Part shown: piece by piece, positions 27,590-39,408 of the stretch
Layout: each line of letters starts with the position of its first letter
Position numbering within the stretch: position 1 is the first letter of the stretch
Origin: Bifidobacterium boum
GTDB lineage: Bacteria; Actinomycetota; Actinomycetes; Actinomycetales; Bifidobacteriaceae
Length of the DNA stretch: 64,000 bases
Direction of reading: 5' to 3'
NCBI RefSeq assembly: GCF_000741535.1
Contig: NZ_JGYQ01000016.1
Coordinates: forward strand, 124,001 to 188,000
Made by a program: the position numbers and the translations under genes
The notes under the pieces: model-generated
What the model was told of the DNA's origin: nothing
What the model saw: the letters and a program-made list of their open reading frames with translations, nothing else
Databases searched by the model: none

Positions 27590-28563
27590 GCGTCCACTCC
27601 CGTGTTGTGAGTTTGCCGGCTGACAGTCGCCGCAAGCTTGCGCAACTCCACGTTGGCCAACGGGTCGGCGCAATCGCGGATCGCGTCCCCGAGCAGGTAG
27701 AGCGCTGTCACCACAAGCGTCACCGTCAAACCCGGCCACAACACAGTCAAGGGATATACGCTAATTAATCGTACGGAGGTGGTGAGCGTATGCCCCCAGC
27801 TTGGCACGCCTGATGGCACGCCGACACCCAAGTACGTCAGTCCCGCTTCCGCAAGAATGGATGTGCCGGCGCTCATCGACAATTGCACGGCGAGCACCGG
27901 GAAGGTCGAGGGCACGATATGGGTGAAGAACACGCGCCACGCGCTCACTCCCATGGCGCGGGCGGCCTGTACGTAAGCGCTCCGGGCCGCCAGGCTCGCG
28001 GAAGGCTTGACAATCCGCGCCATATTCAGCCCGTACGTCATCCCGCAGGCGGCGACAATCACCGCGATGGATGCGCCGAACGGCACGGCGAACAGCAGGG
28101 CGAGCAACACGGTGGGAATGGCGATCAGAGCGTCCACAACCACGACGCCCGCCGAGGCGAGCGCCCGCCTGCCGCTGACCATGACCGCAGTACATGCCAG
28201 CCCGATCATCGCACTCACCAGCATCGTGAGCAGTGCGATCACCAGATTCGTGCGTGAACCGGCCATCAGCCAGCTGAGGACATCCGCTCCGACACCATCC
28301 GTGCCCAGTGGGTGCGCCGCTGACGGTGAAGCCCACGCGTGACCGCCATCCGTTTGCAGCAACGGGTATGGCGTCCAGAACAAGGAAAGCAGCGAAACCG
28401 CAATCCAGCATGCCATGACAATCAACGCGAACCGACCGCCAGACTGCTGCCACATGCTACGCATGATCACGCCGAATCTCATACGCAGCGGCACGTTGCC
28501 GGTCGCGTGTCTATCGCGTCCGGAACGCTTGAAACGCTTACCATCATCGGATACCGCGGTCAT
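27586..28563 (-). CDS. Oligopeptide-type ABC transporter permease (OppC-like)
   Basis: 325 residues. The ATG overlaps the upstream permease stop by ATGA. An N-terminal cytoplasmic segment precedes the first helix (FALIVMACWIAVSLLSLFW), then HPLGTDGVGADVLSWLMAGSRTNLVIALLTML, the typical OppC entry into the transport domain. The coupling-helix region reads YVQAARAMGVSAWRVFFTHIVPSTFPVLAVQ (EAA-like loop), and EAGLTYLGVGVPSGVPSWG follows. It makes the membrane channel with the OppB-like partner. Confidence 0.92.
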   Translation of the reverse strand: MTAVSDDGKRFKRSGRDRHATGNVPLRMRFGVIMRSMWQQSGGRFALIVMACWIAVSLLSLFWTPYPLLQTDGGHAWASPSAAHPLGTDGVGADVLSWLMAGSRTNLVIALLTMLVSAMIGLACTAVMVSGRRALASAGVVVVDALIAIPTVLLALLFAVPFGASIAVIVAACGMTYGLNMARIVKPSASLAARSAYVQAARAMGVSAWRVFFTHIVPSTFPVLAVQLSMSAGTSILAEAGLTYLGVGVPSGVPSWGHTLTTSVRLISVYPLTVLWPGLTVTLVVTALYLLGDAIRDCADPLANVELRKLAATVSRQTHNTGVDA

Positions 28564-29543
28564 GCGTGCTCCTCTCCCCCAACATGTTGCGTCCGCTCTC
28601 CCAGCCGCGGGTCGAGCGCGTGATGCATAAGATCGACCAGCAGACCAAGCAGCAGGAAGAACGCCGCCAGCAGGAACAGTTCGCTTTGTACGGCAATCAG
28701 GTCACGGTTGCCGACATCGTTGATCAGCATCGCCCCCAATCCGGGCAGGTTGAACAGACTTTCAACAACCATCACGCCCGTGATCATCTGGGCGAAAGTC
28801 AATCCCGCCACTGAAACCAGCTGGGCTGCGGACAAGCGCAATCCCACGCGTAACATCGCCTGACGCCGGGTCATGCCACACGCCATGGCCATCGCCACGG
28901 TGTCACTGTCTTCCATGGATATCAGGCAGGCACGCGTATACCGCATGATGCCGGCCCCCGCCACCAGTCCGGTGGTAATCGCCGGCAGAATGAGCGATAT
29001 CAACGCCGCTCGGGGAGCATGCCAGCCTGCGTCCGGGAATCCTTGCGACGGCAGGATGCCGATAAGCCCTACACCCCGACCGAACAGCATAATGAGCAAC
29101 AGGCCGCCCCACAATGCCGGTACCGCGCCGCCGACAATAGCGATTGTGTGCAATACGCTACGCACTCGCGGACTGCCGGCAAGCGCTGCTTGGCAACCCA
29201 TCGGGATACCGATGCTGAGCGCCACCAGCAGGCTCAATACAATCAGCGGCAAGGTGATCGCCGCATGCGAACCGATTTGTGAGGCGACCGTCCGCCCACT
29301 GATTGCGGACACACCCATATTCCCATGCAGCAAACCGCCCAACCAATCCGCATACTGCTGCGGATATGAGCGGTCCAGCCCCATACGTGAGCGGATTGCT
29401 GCGACACGTGCCGGTGTGGCGTTCGTACCCGCCATCACGGACGCCACGTCTCCCGGCAGAATGCGCAGCGCGGCGAAGACGAGCAGGGACAGGCCCAATA
29501 GGGCTACGGCGAACCATATGAGTCGCCAGATCAGATATCTCAT
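28560..29543 (-). CDS. Oligopeptide-type ABC transporter permease (OppB-like)
   Basis: 327 residues; the ATG follows GAGGAG. The N-terminus YLIWRLIWFAVALLGLSLLVFAALRILPGD is the standard OppB start. Further on come MGLDRSYPQQYADWLGGLLHGNMGVS and MACGMTRRQAMLRVGLRLSAAQL (the EAA-like loop), and the C-terminus carries VVESLFNLPGLGAMLINDVGNRD. Six membrane helices are expected. It is the second gene of the operon, about 40 bases after the binding-protein gene. Confidence 0.92.
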   Translation of the reverse strand: MRYLIWRLIWFAVALLGLSLLVFAALRILPGDVASVMAGTNATPARVAAIRSRMGLDRSYPQQYADWLGGLLHGNMGVSAISGRTVASQIGSHAAITLPLIVLSLLVALSIGIPMGCQAALAGSPRVRSVLHTIAIVGGAVPALWGGLLLIMLFGRGVGLIGILPSQGFPDAGWHAPRAALISLILPAITTGLVAGAGIMRYTRACLISMEDSDTVAMAMACGMTRRQAMLRVGLRLSAAQLVSVAGLTFAQMITGVMVVESLFNLPGLGAMLINDVGNRDLIAVQSELFLLAAFFLLLGLLVDLMHHALDPRLGERTQHVGGEEHA

Positions 29544-29583
29544 CGCGGTATGCTCCTCGCCCGATTGAGTATGTCAGTAGCGT

Positions 29584-31239
29584 TTATGCCTTGGCCGGCG
29601 TATAGGCGACCTTCCACAGCGGCAATACGCTTTGGGTCAGCCGGCTCGGGAATCCGGTGACGCCTTTGGCTTGTGCGACGCTCACCCGGTAAGCGAACAG
29701 CCAGTCTGCCGGCGCATCCTCGCTGACGATCCTCGCCGCCTGCTTGAGATACTGCGCACTGTCCTGCTCATCCGTTGCGGCGAGCGCTTTCGCGTACAAC
29801 GCCTGGACTTGCGCATTATCGTAATGGTAGTAGTAATCAGGCTGCGTCCACTTGTAGAAGTCGTGACTTTCCGCATGGTCGACGAGCGAGAGGTCGTAAT
29901 CGCCGTTGGTGTGCACGTCCTGGAGCCAGGTGGAGAATTCCACGGTGTTGACGTTGAGGTCGATGCCGATATGGCTCAACTGGCTGCGCAGCTGCTCGCC
30001 GAGTTCTGAACCGTACACGTTCGCGTACGTGAGTGTCAGCTTGAGCGGATGATTGGTAGAGTATCCGGCTTGCTGCATGAGGCTCTTGGCTTTGGCGGGA
30101 TTGTACGGGTACAGGCCGGTCAGGTCCTCGTAGCCGGGGTCGACGGATGGGATCGGCCCGCCGAGCGCCGCGTCCACTCCCCCGCGCGAGGCGATGATTT
30201 CCTTGTGGTTGATGGCGTAGCGGATCGCCTGCCGTACGCGCTTGTCAGCGGTTTTCGCTCCCGTGCAGTTGAACGCGAGCACGAACTTGTCGCTGCCTTC
30301 GGTCGCCTTGACGGTGTATTTCCCGCTGCTCTTGAGCTTGCCGGTCATATTCGCGTTGACCGGGGACAGGACTTGCACGTCCCCGCTGGTCAGCGCGTTG
30401 AGCGCCGCGTTGTCGTCCGGCAGGAAGCGCACGGTGACGGTGGTTGTGCGGGCCTTGTGCGCACTGCCCCAATACTTCGGGTTCGCTTGCAGGACAAGCT
30501 TGCTGCTGGAATCAAACGACTTAACCATGTACGGCCCGGAGCCGACCGCCGTGGTTTTCGCGTCATAATGCGCGTCCTTGTCGAACACCAGTCCGGGGCG
30601 GCCGGAGAGGTACCACAGCATATTCGCGTCGGGACGGCTCAGCGTGAGTTTCACCGTGGTCGCGTCTGATGCACTGGCTTGCTTGAGGTTCTCGACCTGG
30701 TCGCTATTGTAGTACTGCTTGGATTTGAGCTGGTTGATGGACCAAGCGACATCGGTGGCGTCAAGCGTGTCGCCGTTGGAGAAGTTCATATGCTCGTTGA
30801 GCTTGAAGGTGTACGTCAGTCCGTCGTTGCTGATGGTCCAGCTTTTCGCGAGACCGGGTTCGACCTCGTTGTTGGAGTTGCGTGAGACGAGCGCCTCATA
30901 CACGTTGCCGATGAGCAGCTGTTCGAGTGCGGAACCGGACTGGTTGCGGATGTCGAGGCTCACGGGCGCGAGTTTGATGCCGATGGCGACACTGTCTGAT
31001 TGGGTTGGGGTGGCCGTCTTGCGTGAGCGTGAGTTCACGACGACGATGCATGCGATGAGCGCAACGACGATCAATGCCGCGATCATCCATATCACGGGCT
31101 TGTGATGTCCGCTGTCGGGTTGTTTGACGCGTGCGTTCAAGCTGGCGTCCGTGCTGGCGCCGGATGCGGCGCCTGCCTGAATGGTGGTGTCTGCTTCGGT
31201 TGCGTCGGATTCGCCGTGCGCACCATTGGACTGGACCAT
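29584..31239 (-). CDS. Family 5 extracellular solute-binding protein, membrane-anchored
   Basis: 551 residues from the ATG at 31239 (GAGGAG upstream). The protein starts with about 50 polar residues, then one hydrophobic segment (PVIWMIAALIVVALIACIVVVN) and no lipobox in the usual context. It is therefore probably held by an uncleaved transmembrane helix instead of a lipid. The SBP_bac_5 domain follows (LEQLLIGNVYEALVSRN, LAKSWTISNDGLTYTFKLNEHMNFSNGD, AVGSGPYMVKSF, RVRQAIRYAINHKEII). It binds peptides or another ligand for the downstream transporter and is the first gene of the five-gene operon. The ligand is unknown. Confidence 0.9.
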   Translation of the reverse strand: MVQSNGAHGESDATEADTTIQAGAASGASTDASLNARVKQPDSGHHKPVIWMIAALIVVALIACIVVVNSRSRKTATPTQSDSVAIGIKLAPVSLDIRNQSGSALEQLLIGNVYEALVSRNSNNEVEPGLAKSWTISNDGLTYTFKLNEHMNFSNGDTLDATDVAWSINQLKSKQYYNSDQVENLKQASASDATTVKLTLSRPDANMLWYLSGRPGLVFDKDAHYDAKTTAVGSGPYMVKSFDSSSKLVLQANPKYWGSAHKARTTTVTVRFLPDDNAALNALTSGDVQVLSPVNANMTGKLKSSGKYTVKATEGSDKFVLAFNCTGAKTADKRVRQAIRYAINHKEIIASRGGVDAALGGPIPSVDPGYEDLTGLYPYNPAKAKSLMQQAGYSTNHPLKLTLTYANVYGSELGEQLRSQLSHIGIDLNVNTVEFSTWLQDVHTNGDYDLSLVDHAESHDFYKWTQPDYYYHYDNAQVQALYAKALAATDEQDSAQYLKQAARIVSEDAPADWLFAYRVSVAQAKGVTGFPSRLTQSVLPLWKVAYTPAKA

Positions 31240-31382
31240 GGGTACTCCTCTGTTCGGCCTTGCAGCCTGCTTATGTGTTGAACCGGTTGACCGCCCGTGC
31301 GGGTCGATCACCGTGTCCCATCATACGCACGCAGGCGGATTGGTATGCACAGTACTGCGTAACCTTCCGCACCATCCGGCGT

Positions 31383-32159
31383 TCAACGCGTGTTACGCGC
31401 GTAAATATGGGCGAGCCCCTTGAAGATCAAATCAGGGTCATATACGTCAATCAGCTCGGTATCGTCCTTGAACATGCGCCCGAGCCCGCCGGTGGCGATG
31501 ACGCGGAACTCCCCGTCGATCTCCTGCTGGAACTGGCGGATGGTGCGTTCGATGCCGCCGAGGAAGTTGTAGTACAGCCCGGCCTGCATCGCGTCCTTCG
31601 TGTTCGTCGCGAGAATCGACTTGGGCCGTGTGATTTCGACTTCCGGCAGCTGAGCGGTCTCGTTCCACAAGGCTGCCGCCGCGGTACGGATGCCGGTGGT
31701 GATCAAACCGCTGCGAATACTGCCTTTGCCGTCCACATAGTTGAAGGTCGTGGCCGTCCCGAAATCCGCGACCAGCGCCGGCCCGCCGTACGTGAAGTAC
31801 GCGCCCACACAATCGGCGAGACAATCCGCGCCCATGGTCTTGGGATTGTCCATGACCACATTGATGCCGGTTTTGATACCCGGCCCGACAATCATCGGGT
31901 CGATATCGAAGAATTTTACGATACTTGCTCGGAACGAATGCATGACTTTCGGCACGACGGACACGATGATCACATCCTGTACATCGCTTGGGCGGTACCC
32001 GCTCATCGCAAGGAATTGGGTGATCATCAACCCGTATTCGTCCGACGTGTGGTTCGCTTTCGTGGTGATCCGGTACGTGCCGGTGATCCGTTCCCCACGC
32101 TCCCCGTCAAGGAAGCCGAGCACGATATTCGTATTGCCGATGTCCACTGCCAGCAGCAT
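31383..32159 (-). CDS. coaX: Type III pantothenate kinase
   Basis: 258 residues from the ATG at 32159, which follows AAAGGA. The start LLAVDIGNTNIVLGFLDG is the ASKHA phosphate-1 motif of CoaX, and VGPGIKTGINVVMDNPKTMGADCLAD and LVADFGTATTFNYVDGKG are the other conserved blocks; GGIERTIRQF and IATGGLGR are near the end. It phosphorylates pantothenate in coenzyme A synthesis. It starts 49 bases after coaBC in the same direction, so the two probably form one operon. Confidence 0.95.
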   Translation of the reverse strand: MLLAVDIGNTNIVLGFLDGERGERITGTYRITTKANHTSDEYGLMITQFLAMSGYRPSDVQDVIIVSVVPKVMHSFRASIVKFFDIDPMIVGPGIKTGINVVMDNPKTMGADCLADCVGAYFTYGGPALVADFGTATTFNYVDGKGSIRSGLITTGIRTAAAALWNETAQLPEVEITRPKSILATNTKDAMQAGLYYNFLGGIERTIRQFQQEIDGEFRVIATGGLGRMFKDDTELIDVYDPDLIFKGLAHIYARNTR

Positions 32160-32208
32160 GTCGCATCCTTTCTTTCCCGGTGCCCCGGATTCCCGTCCGA
32201 TGACGCCT

Positions 32209-33558
32209 TTACGCCAATCGCGGCTCGTTGTCCGCCAATCGTTCCTGCCGTATACTCGCGAGTCGGCTGACGATACGTGCGGCAAGATCGCGCTTGTCCA
32301 TCAGCGGCAGCGGCTCAACGCGTACACGCGGCGTGGACGCACCGCCGTCAGACGTGTCTGCGGCCTGCGGCGTCAAGATCACGACGCGATTGGTGTCATG
32401 GGCGAAACCGGCGCCCGGCTCGTTGAGATCATTGGCAACGAGCATGTCGCAATGTTTGCGTTGCAGCTTGGATTGTGCGTTGGCGAGCAAATCCTGGGTC
32501 TCCATGGCGAACCCGCACACAACTTGCGAGCCGTCCGCACGCTTGTGTTCACCCGCCCACGCGAGGATGTCCGGATTCTGCACCAACACGATCGGAGGCA
32601 TGGCTCCCCCGGTTTTCTTGATTTTCTGCTCGCTGCGATGCTCGGGGCGGAAATCGCCGACCGCGGCGGCCATGACGGTCAAATCCGCTTGGCTGAAATG
32701 TTCACGAACCGCGTCGAACATCTCCTGCGCGGTCTGCACCCGGATGGTGTGCACGCCTTGCGGCTCGTCGAGCGCGACCGGTCCGGATACGAGCGTGACC
32801 TCAGCTCCCATGAACTGTGCCGCCTGGGCGAGGGCGTACCCCATTTTCCCGGTCGAATGGTTGGTCAGGTACCGTACCGGGTCGAGCGGCTCCTGGGTGG
32901 GTCCGGCGGTGACCAGCACGTGCAATCCAGCCAATTCGCCATCCGCCAGCCGTCCGGTTTCCGCCGTCGTGCTGCGTTCGCCAACAACCGCCCTCCCAAC
33001 GGCCGTTTCGACCGCCGCTTCGATATCCCCTAGGTCGGCGAGCTTGCCTTTGCCGGTATCTTGGCATGCGAGCCGCCCGGTTGCCGGTTCCACGATGGTC
33101 CACCCGAATTCGCGGCATGTCGCAAGGTTTCGCTGGGTGACGGGATTGTCGTACATGCGCGTGTTCATTGCCGGGCACAGGATTTTCGGCCCCTGATAGG
33201 CAAGCGTCATCGAGGTGAGGTAATCGTCGGCGATACCATGGGCGATTTTCGCGATGATATCCGCGGTCGCGGGCGCGATGACCAGCACGTCAGCCCATTT
33301 CGCGTCGTCGATATGGCTGATGCCGAGCCGCTGCGCGTCCAGCGCATCCTGGGAATCCGTGGTATCGGGGAACATGGCTGTACGCACGGGCGTATGCGCC
33401 AATGACGCGAACGAAAGTGGGGTGACGAACCGTTGCGCGGCGACGGTCATGGCGACACGCGTCTCATATCCGCGTTTGCCCCAATCGCTGACCAGCTGAC
33501 AGGCTTTGAACACCGCGATGCTGCCGGTGACACCGAGCATGATATGGGTTGAAGCCAT
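32209..33558 (-). CDS. coaBC: Bifunctional phosphopantothenoylcysteine decarboxylase / phosphopantothenate-cysteine ligase
   Basis: 449 residues; the ATG follows GGGAGG. The N-terminal flavoprotein domain (CoaC) shows GVTGSIAVFKACQLV, the catalytic histidine in GISHIDDAKWAD, PAMNTRMYDNPVTQRN and LACQDTGKG. The CoaB domain from about residue 230 shows VLVTAGPTQEPLDPVRYLTN and STGKMGYALA. The enzyme joins 4'-phosphopantothenate to cysteine with CTP and decarboxylates the product. The length is slightly above the usual 400 because of a linker rich in Val/Gly/Glu between the domains. Confidence 0.95.
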   Translation of the reverse strand: MASTHIMLGVTGSIAVFKACQLVSDWGKRGYETRVAMTVAAQRFVTPLSFASLAHTPVRTAMFPDTTDSQDALDAQRLGISHIDDAKWADVLVIAPATADIIAKIAHGIADDYLTSMTLAYQGPKILCPAMNTRMYDNPVTQRNLATCREFGWTIVEPATGRLACQDTGKGKLADLGDIEAAVETAVGRAVVGERSTTAETGRLADGELAGLHVLVTAGPTQEPLDPVRYLTNHSTGKMGYALAQAAQFMGAEVTLVSGPVALDEPQGVHTIRVQTAQEMFDAVREHFSQADLTVMAAAVGDFRPEHRSEQKIKKTGGAMPPIVLVQNPDILAWAGEHKRADGSQVVCGFAMETQDLLANAQSKLQRKHCDMLVANDLNEPGAGFAHDTNRVVILTPQAADTSDGGASTPRVRVEPLPLMDKRDLAARIVSRLASIRQERLADNEPRLA

Positions 33559-33677
33559 ACGACCTCCCGATTGCCGCGCTGTTGCGGCAGGCTTGTGTTG
33601 TCGCTGCGGCGGTTGCCGTCAGCGCTGCCGCCAGTATAAGCCGCACAACTGACTGTGCTGTTCGCCACCGGCAAGGC

Positions 33678-35108
33678 TCATTGAATGGTGAAGCCCTGAT
33701 TGGCGCCGTACGCCTTGATGTCTTTCTGCCAGCTGGCGAGCGCCCCGGCGAGGGAGACTTTCGGCCCCGGATCGGCGGGCACAGTGACGGGATTGCCGTC
33801 GTCGTCGGTCATACCGGCTTTGTAGCGTTTCTTGGCGATGATGCGCCGCTGGTTGGCGGATTCCCACTTGTAGGCTTTGCCCATGGTCGCACGGAAATCG
33901 CCGCGCGCGTATACTTCGAACGGCAGATACTGGTAGTCCGGTGACACGTTGCCCGCCGCTTTGGCTAAGACTTTGTTGAACTGTTGTCCGCCGAAATACG
34001 GGATTTGAATGCCCCGCGAATCACGGATGGTTGTTTTGTCGAGGAATGCCGCGGATTGCAGGGTTGTGGTGTCTGCGGGGAATGCGCCTCCATCGACGCG
34101 TGTCGCAATACCTTCGGCGTCGTGGCATACGTAGTTGATGAACCGGTAGGCGGCTTCGGGTTTGCGCGTGGTGTTGAGTATGGTCAATGCCGATCCGCCG
34201 ATTTCCGCGTTTGTCACGCTGCCATCGACGGTCGGCATGGTACCGACCCGCCATTGTCCGGCTGCCCCGGGCACGTCTGAAAGCAGCATCGACGGCATCC
34301 ACGCGCCGGACAGCACGGAGGCGACACTGCCGCTGCCGAGCGCACGTTTCCATCCGTTTGACCATGTGGGCAGCCGGGTGTTGATGAGCCCCTCGTCCAT
34401 CATTTTCTGCCAGTATTCGATGAACGTGCGTACCCCTGCGTCCCCTTTGAGGTCCACGGTGACGGTTTTGCCGTCGGATGAGGTGTGGAACGGTCGGCCG
34501 CCGGCCAGCCAGATCATCGCGTCGAAGAAGCTTGCGTCGCCAGCGTCCGCCGCGATATACACGCCGATGTTCTTGAGTTTTTTCGCAGCCCGATAATAGT
34601 CTTCCCATGTGCGGATGGTGGTCGGGTCAACGCCGGCCTGCCGGAACACGCTGTCGTTGTAGAAGAACGCCATGGGGCCGGAATCCATGGGCAGGCCGTA
34701 CATGCGGCCGCCTAATTGGATGGATGACCATGTTCCTGCCGTGTAGAAATTCCCGTAAGATTCCACTGTGCTGGTCAGGTCACGCAGCTGCCCGCTCACC
34801 GCGTATTGCGGCAACGCGTAATATTCGATTTGCGCGACGTCCGGCAGACCATACCCGTCTTGGATGGCGGTATTGAGGTTTTCGTAGCCGCTGGTATCTT
34901 TCACGATGACGTGGATATCCGGGTTGGCGGCTTCGAAGGCTTGGGCGAGTTTGCCCATGCTCGGCTCCCACGACCACACGGTGATGGCGGTGCGTGGGTC
35001 TTGCCTCGCGCATGCGGTGACGGTGAGCAGCATGATGAAAGCCATCACGGCCGCACACATCCGCGATATTCGGGATGGTTGGCGGCGCGGGCGACTACTG
35101 GTGGTCAT
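33678..35108 (-). CDS. Carbohydrate ABC transporter solute-binding lipoprotein (family 1)
   Basis: 476 residues from the ATG at 35108 after GAGGAG. A lipoprotein signal is visible (MAFIMLLTVTACARQ, lipobox ending in Cys). The mature part is SBP_bac_1-like: AITVWSWEPSMGKLAQAFEAANPDIHV, YGLPMDSGPMAFFYNDSVFRQAGVDP, IRTWEDYYRAAKKL, and KPEAAYRFINYV near the C-terminus. It starts 33 bases after the GH42 beta-galactosidase gene and is probably co-transcribed with it. No sugar permease or ATPase gene is nearby, so it must use a transporter encoded elsewhere or have lost its partners. A galactoside ligand is inferred from the neighbour only. Confidence 0.88.
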   Translation of the reverse strand: MTTSSRPRRQPSRISRMCAAVMAFIMLLTVTACARQDPRTAITVWSWEPSMGKLAQAFEAANPDIHVIVKDTSGYENLNTAIQDGYGLPDVAQIEYYALPQYAVSGQLRDLTSTVESYGNFYTAGTWSSIQLGGRMYGLPMDSGPMAFFYNDSVFRQAGVDPTTIRTWEDYYRAAKKLKNIGVYIAADAGDASFFDAMIWLAGGRPFHTSSDGKTVTVDLKGDAGVRTFIEYWQKMMDEGLINTRLPTWSNGWKRALGSGSVASVLSGAWMPSMLLSDVPGAAGQWRVGTMPTVDGSVTNAEIGGSALTILNTTRKPEAAYRFINYVCHDAEGIATRVDGGAFPADTTTLQSAAFLDKTTIRDSRGIQIPYFGGQQFNKVLAKAAGNVSPDYQYLPFEVYARGDFRATMGKAYKWESANQRRIIAKKRYKAGMTDDDGNPVTVPADPGPKVSLAGALASWQKDIKAYGANQGFTIQ

Positions 35109-35140
35109 GCTGCTCCTCACTGATGATTGTCGTTGTGGGG

Positions 35141-37267
<2,127 letters not shown>

Positions 37268-37333
37268 ATAGCATCGACTCCTGTATGGCGTTGGAACGGT
37301 GCATTCCAGCGCCGGTGACAGGATTGTTTGCCG

Positions 37334-38347
37334 TCATGCGATAAACGGTTTGGCTGAGCCGCGTTCGATGAGTGTCGCCGGAATCACGGTTTTCACTCCG
37401 GTTTGCACATACTCCCCCTCGCATTGTCGCCGCAGCATGGTGAACGCCTGTCTGCCGATGACATCGAAATGCATGCGCATCGTGGTCAAATCGAGGCGGG
37501 GCACGATGCTCCGGAGTGAATCATCCACACCGACAATGCTCACATCTTCGGGCACTCGGCGGCCTCCATCTTGCAAGCCCAACATGGCGCCGTACGCCAT
37601 CTGGTCGTTCGCCGCGTAAATTGCAGTACACTCCGGATCCTGTGCGAGCTCGAGTCCGGCGCGATACCCGCTGTCGGCTCCCCAATCGCCGATTTGCGCT
37701 TCCGGAGCGTGAATACCGTGGCGTTCAAGCTCGTCACGCCAGCCTTGCATGCGACTGCGCGCCGCACGCGAATGCGACGGTCCGGCAATATGATGAACGG
37801 TGCGGTGACCTTGTCCAAGCAGATAATCAACCACCGTGGTGGAGCAGCCATACTGGTCCACGTCAATGGTGGGGCACGATTGTGAGGCATCTTCGCATAC
37901 CAGCACAACCGGCAGTTCTTTGGGCGGGACAAATGACATGAAATCAGGCACGTCCTGCTGCAAAATCACGATGATCCCGTCGACGGGAAGCTGTTCCATA
38001 CGGCTGACCGCCGCCTGCAAGGTACGCTCCTTGTCGACACCCATGGTGTGGACGGTGACGGCATACCCCTCATCGACAGCCGCGGCGACAATCCCGTCAA
38101 GAATACGCGAATCCCCGTAATCGTACAGGCTGAACATCACCACGCCGATATCGTTGAATCGGCCGTGCTTCAACGCGCGTGCCGCATAATTGGGACGGTA
38201 TCCCAGCTCATCCATGGCATGTTCGACACGCCGCCTGGTTTCGGGGCGAACCGCGGTGCTGCCATTGGCGACGCGCGAAACGGTCTGGGGAGAAACACCC
38301 GCCACTTTGGCGACATCCTGCATGGAGACAGTACGATTCCGGTTCAT
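37334..38347 (-). CDS. LacI family transcriptional regulator
   Basis: 337 residues from the ATG at 38347 after GGAAGGGG. The N-terminal helix-turn-helix is VSMQDVAKVAGVSPQTVSRV with the hinge region RVEHAMDELGYRPNYAARAL. The sugar-binding core contains IGVVMFSLYDYGDSRILDGIV, VDGIIVILQ, CTAIYAANDQMAYGAM and VSIVGVDDSLRSIVPRLDLTTMRM. It probably represses the GH42 and binding-protein genes downstream in the absence of an inducer sugar. It reads in the same direction, 105 bases before GH42. Confidence 0.93.
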   Translation of the reverse strand: MNRNRTVSMQDVAKVAGVSPQTVSRVANGSTAVRPETRRRVEHAMDELGYRPNYAARALKHGRFNDIGVVMFSLYDYGDSRILDGIVAAAVDEGYAVTVHTMGVDKERTLQAAVSRMEQLPVDGIIVILQQDVPDFMSFVPPKELPVVLVCEDASQSCPTIDVDQYGCSTTVVDYLLGQGHRTVHHIAGPSHSRAARSRMQGWRDELERHGIHAPEAQIGDWGADSGYRAGLELAQDPECTAIYAANDQMAYGAMLGLQDGGRRVPEDVSIVGVDDSLRSIVPRLDLTTMRMHFDVIGRQAFTMLRRQCEGEYVQTGVKTVIPATLIERGSAKPFIA

Positions 38348-38529
38348 ATGTTCCCCTTCCTTGCGCATACTATCGTGCAAGTATAGGCGATTGCACCGAA
38401 ACCGGCGCCGCCGTTCTCGCCATACGCGTCATCCGGTGATACGCAACCGCCGGAACCGTTGTCGCGCCGCTTCTCAACCGTTTCATCGCGGAAAGGGACA
38501 GACCAGGCATGCCGGCAATCGGCACGGCG

Positions 38530-39408
38530 TCATCGTGACAACGGGATTGAGGATATACAACACATGTCCCGACCGCTGATCGGATCGGTGAATTCAAGGC
38601 GGCGTGCGACCAGCTGCAAGGGCGTGCTGAAATCATCCGGCCCATAAGGTTTGAGCGTTGGGTAGAACGGGTCGCCCATGATCGGCAGGCCGAGCGAACT
38701 CATGTGGACGCGTAATTGGTGGGTTTTGCCGGTCACCGGGTGCAACACATACCGGCGGAGGCCGACGGGCAGTGCCGTGGCGTCCGGAGTATCGGCGGTC
38801 ATGCCGCACGCATCGGGCAGCTCGATGACCGTCCGCGCGTTCGGTTCCCCCGGTATCTCGTAGGCTTGCAGGCGTCCGCGGTCCTTGACGATATGCGAGC
38901 AGCGCAGGAGCGGAAACACCGCCGGGGCGTTGAGCCGCGTAATCGTGCCGGTATGCGGGCGTGTGACCGGTGCCGCCGGGGCCAGGCATTCGTAGGTCTT
39001 GCGCGCCTCATGGTTCTGGAACAACATCTGGTAGGCGCCACGACAGGCCGGGTCACGCACGAAGACCACGATGCCGGCGGTCAGCCGGTCCAGCCGGTGC
39101 GCCGGCGTGATCTGCGGTTCTCCGTAGTGCTCGCGCAGTCTGATGAGCGCGGACTGTCGATACCACATGCCGCGCGGCGTGGTCGGCACGAAATGCGGCT
39201 TGTCGACGACGATGATCCGCTCGTCCTCGTACAGTACGCGGCACCGGAACGGGATTTCAGGCTCATTGGTCACCCAGCGGTGACGCCTGGCTTGCGGCGT
39301 ATGCCGTCTGTCTTCACCGGAGCCGGATTGCGCGTCGGAACGCCCCTCAGGCAGTGAAGCCATGCTGGACGCCCCGGCGCTGCGAGTCGCCGCGGGTATG
39401 TGCGACAT
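38530..39408 (-). CDS. RluA family pseudouridine synthase
   Basis: 292 residues from the ATG that overlaps the glmS stop by one base (a GTG one codon earlier is possible). The catalytic aspartate is in PAHRLDRLTAGIVVFVRD, preceded by IIVVDKPHFVPTTPRGMW. ARKTYECLA and LRRYVLHPVTGKTHQLRVHMSSLGLPIMGDPFYP are the conserved later blocks. The first 45 residues are low complexity. It converts uridine to pseudouridine in rRNA or tRNA; the target site is unknown. Coupling to glmS is likely. Confidence 0.9.
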   Translation of the reverse strand: MSHIPAATRSAGASSMASLPEGRSDAQSGSGEDRRHTPQARRHRWVTNEPEIPFRCRVLYEDERIIVVDKPHFVPTTPRGMWYRQSALIRLREHYGEPQITPAHRLDRLTAGIVVFVRDPACRGAYQMLFQNHEARKTYECLAPAAPVTRPHTGTITRLNAPAVFPLLRCSHIVKDRGRLQAYEIPGEPNARTVIELPDACGMTADTPDATALPVGLRRYVLHPVTGKTHQLRVHMSSLGLPIMGDPFYPTLKPYGPDDFSTPLQLVARRLEFTDPISGRDMCCISSIPLSR

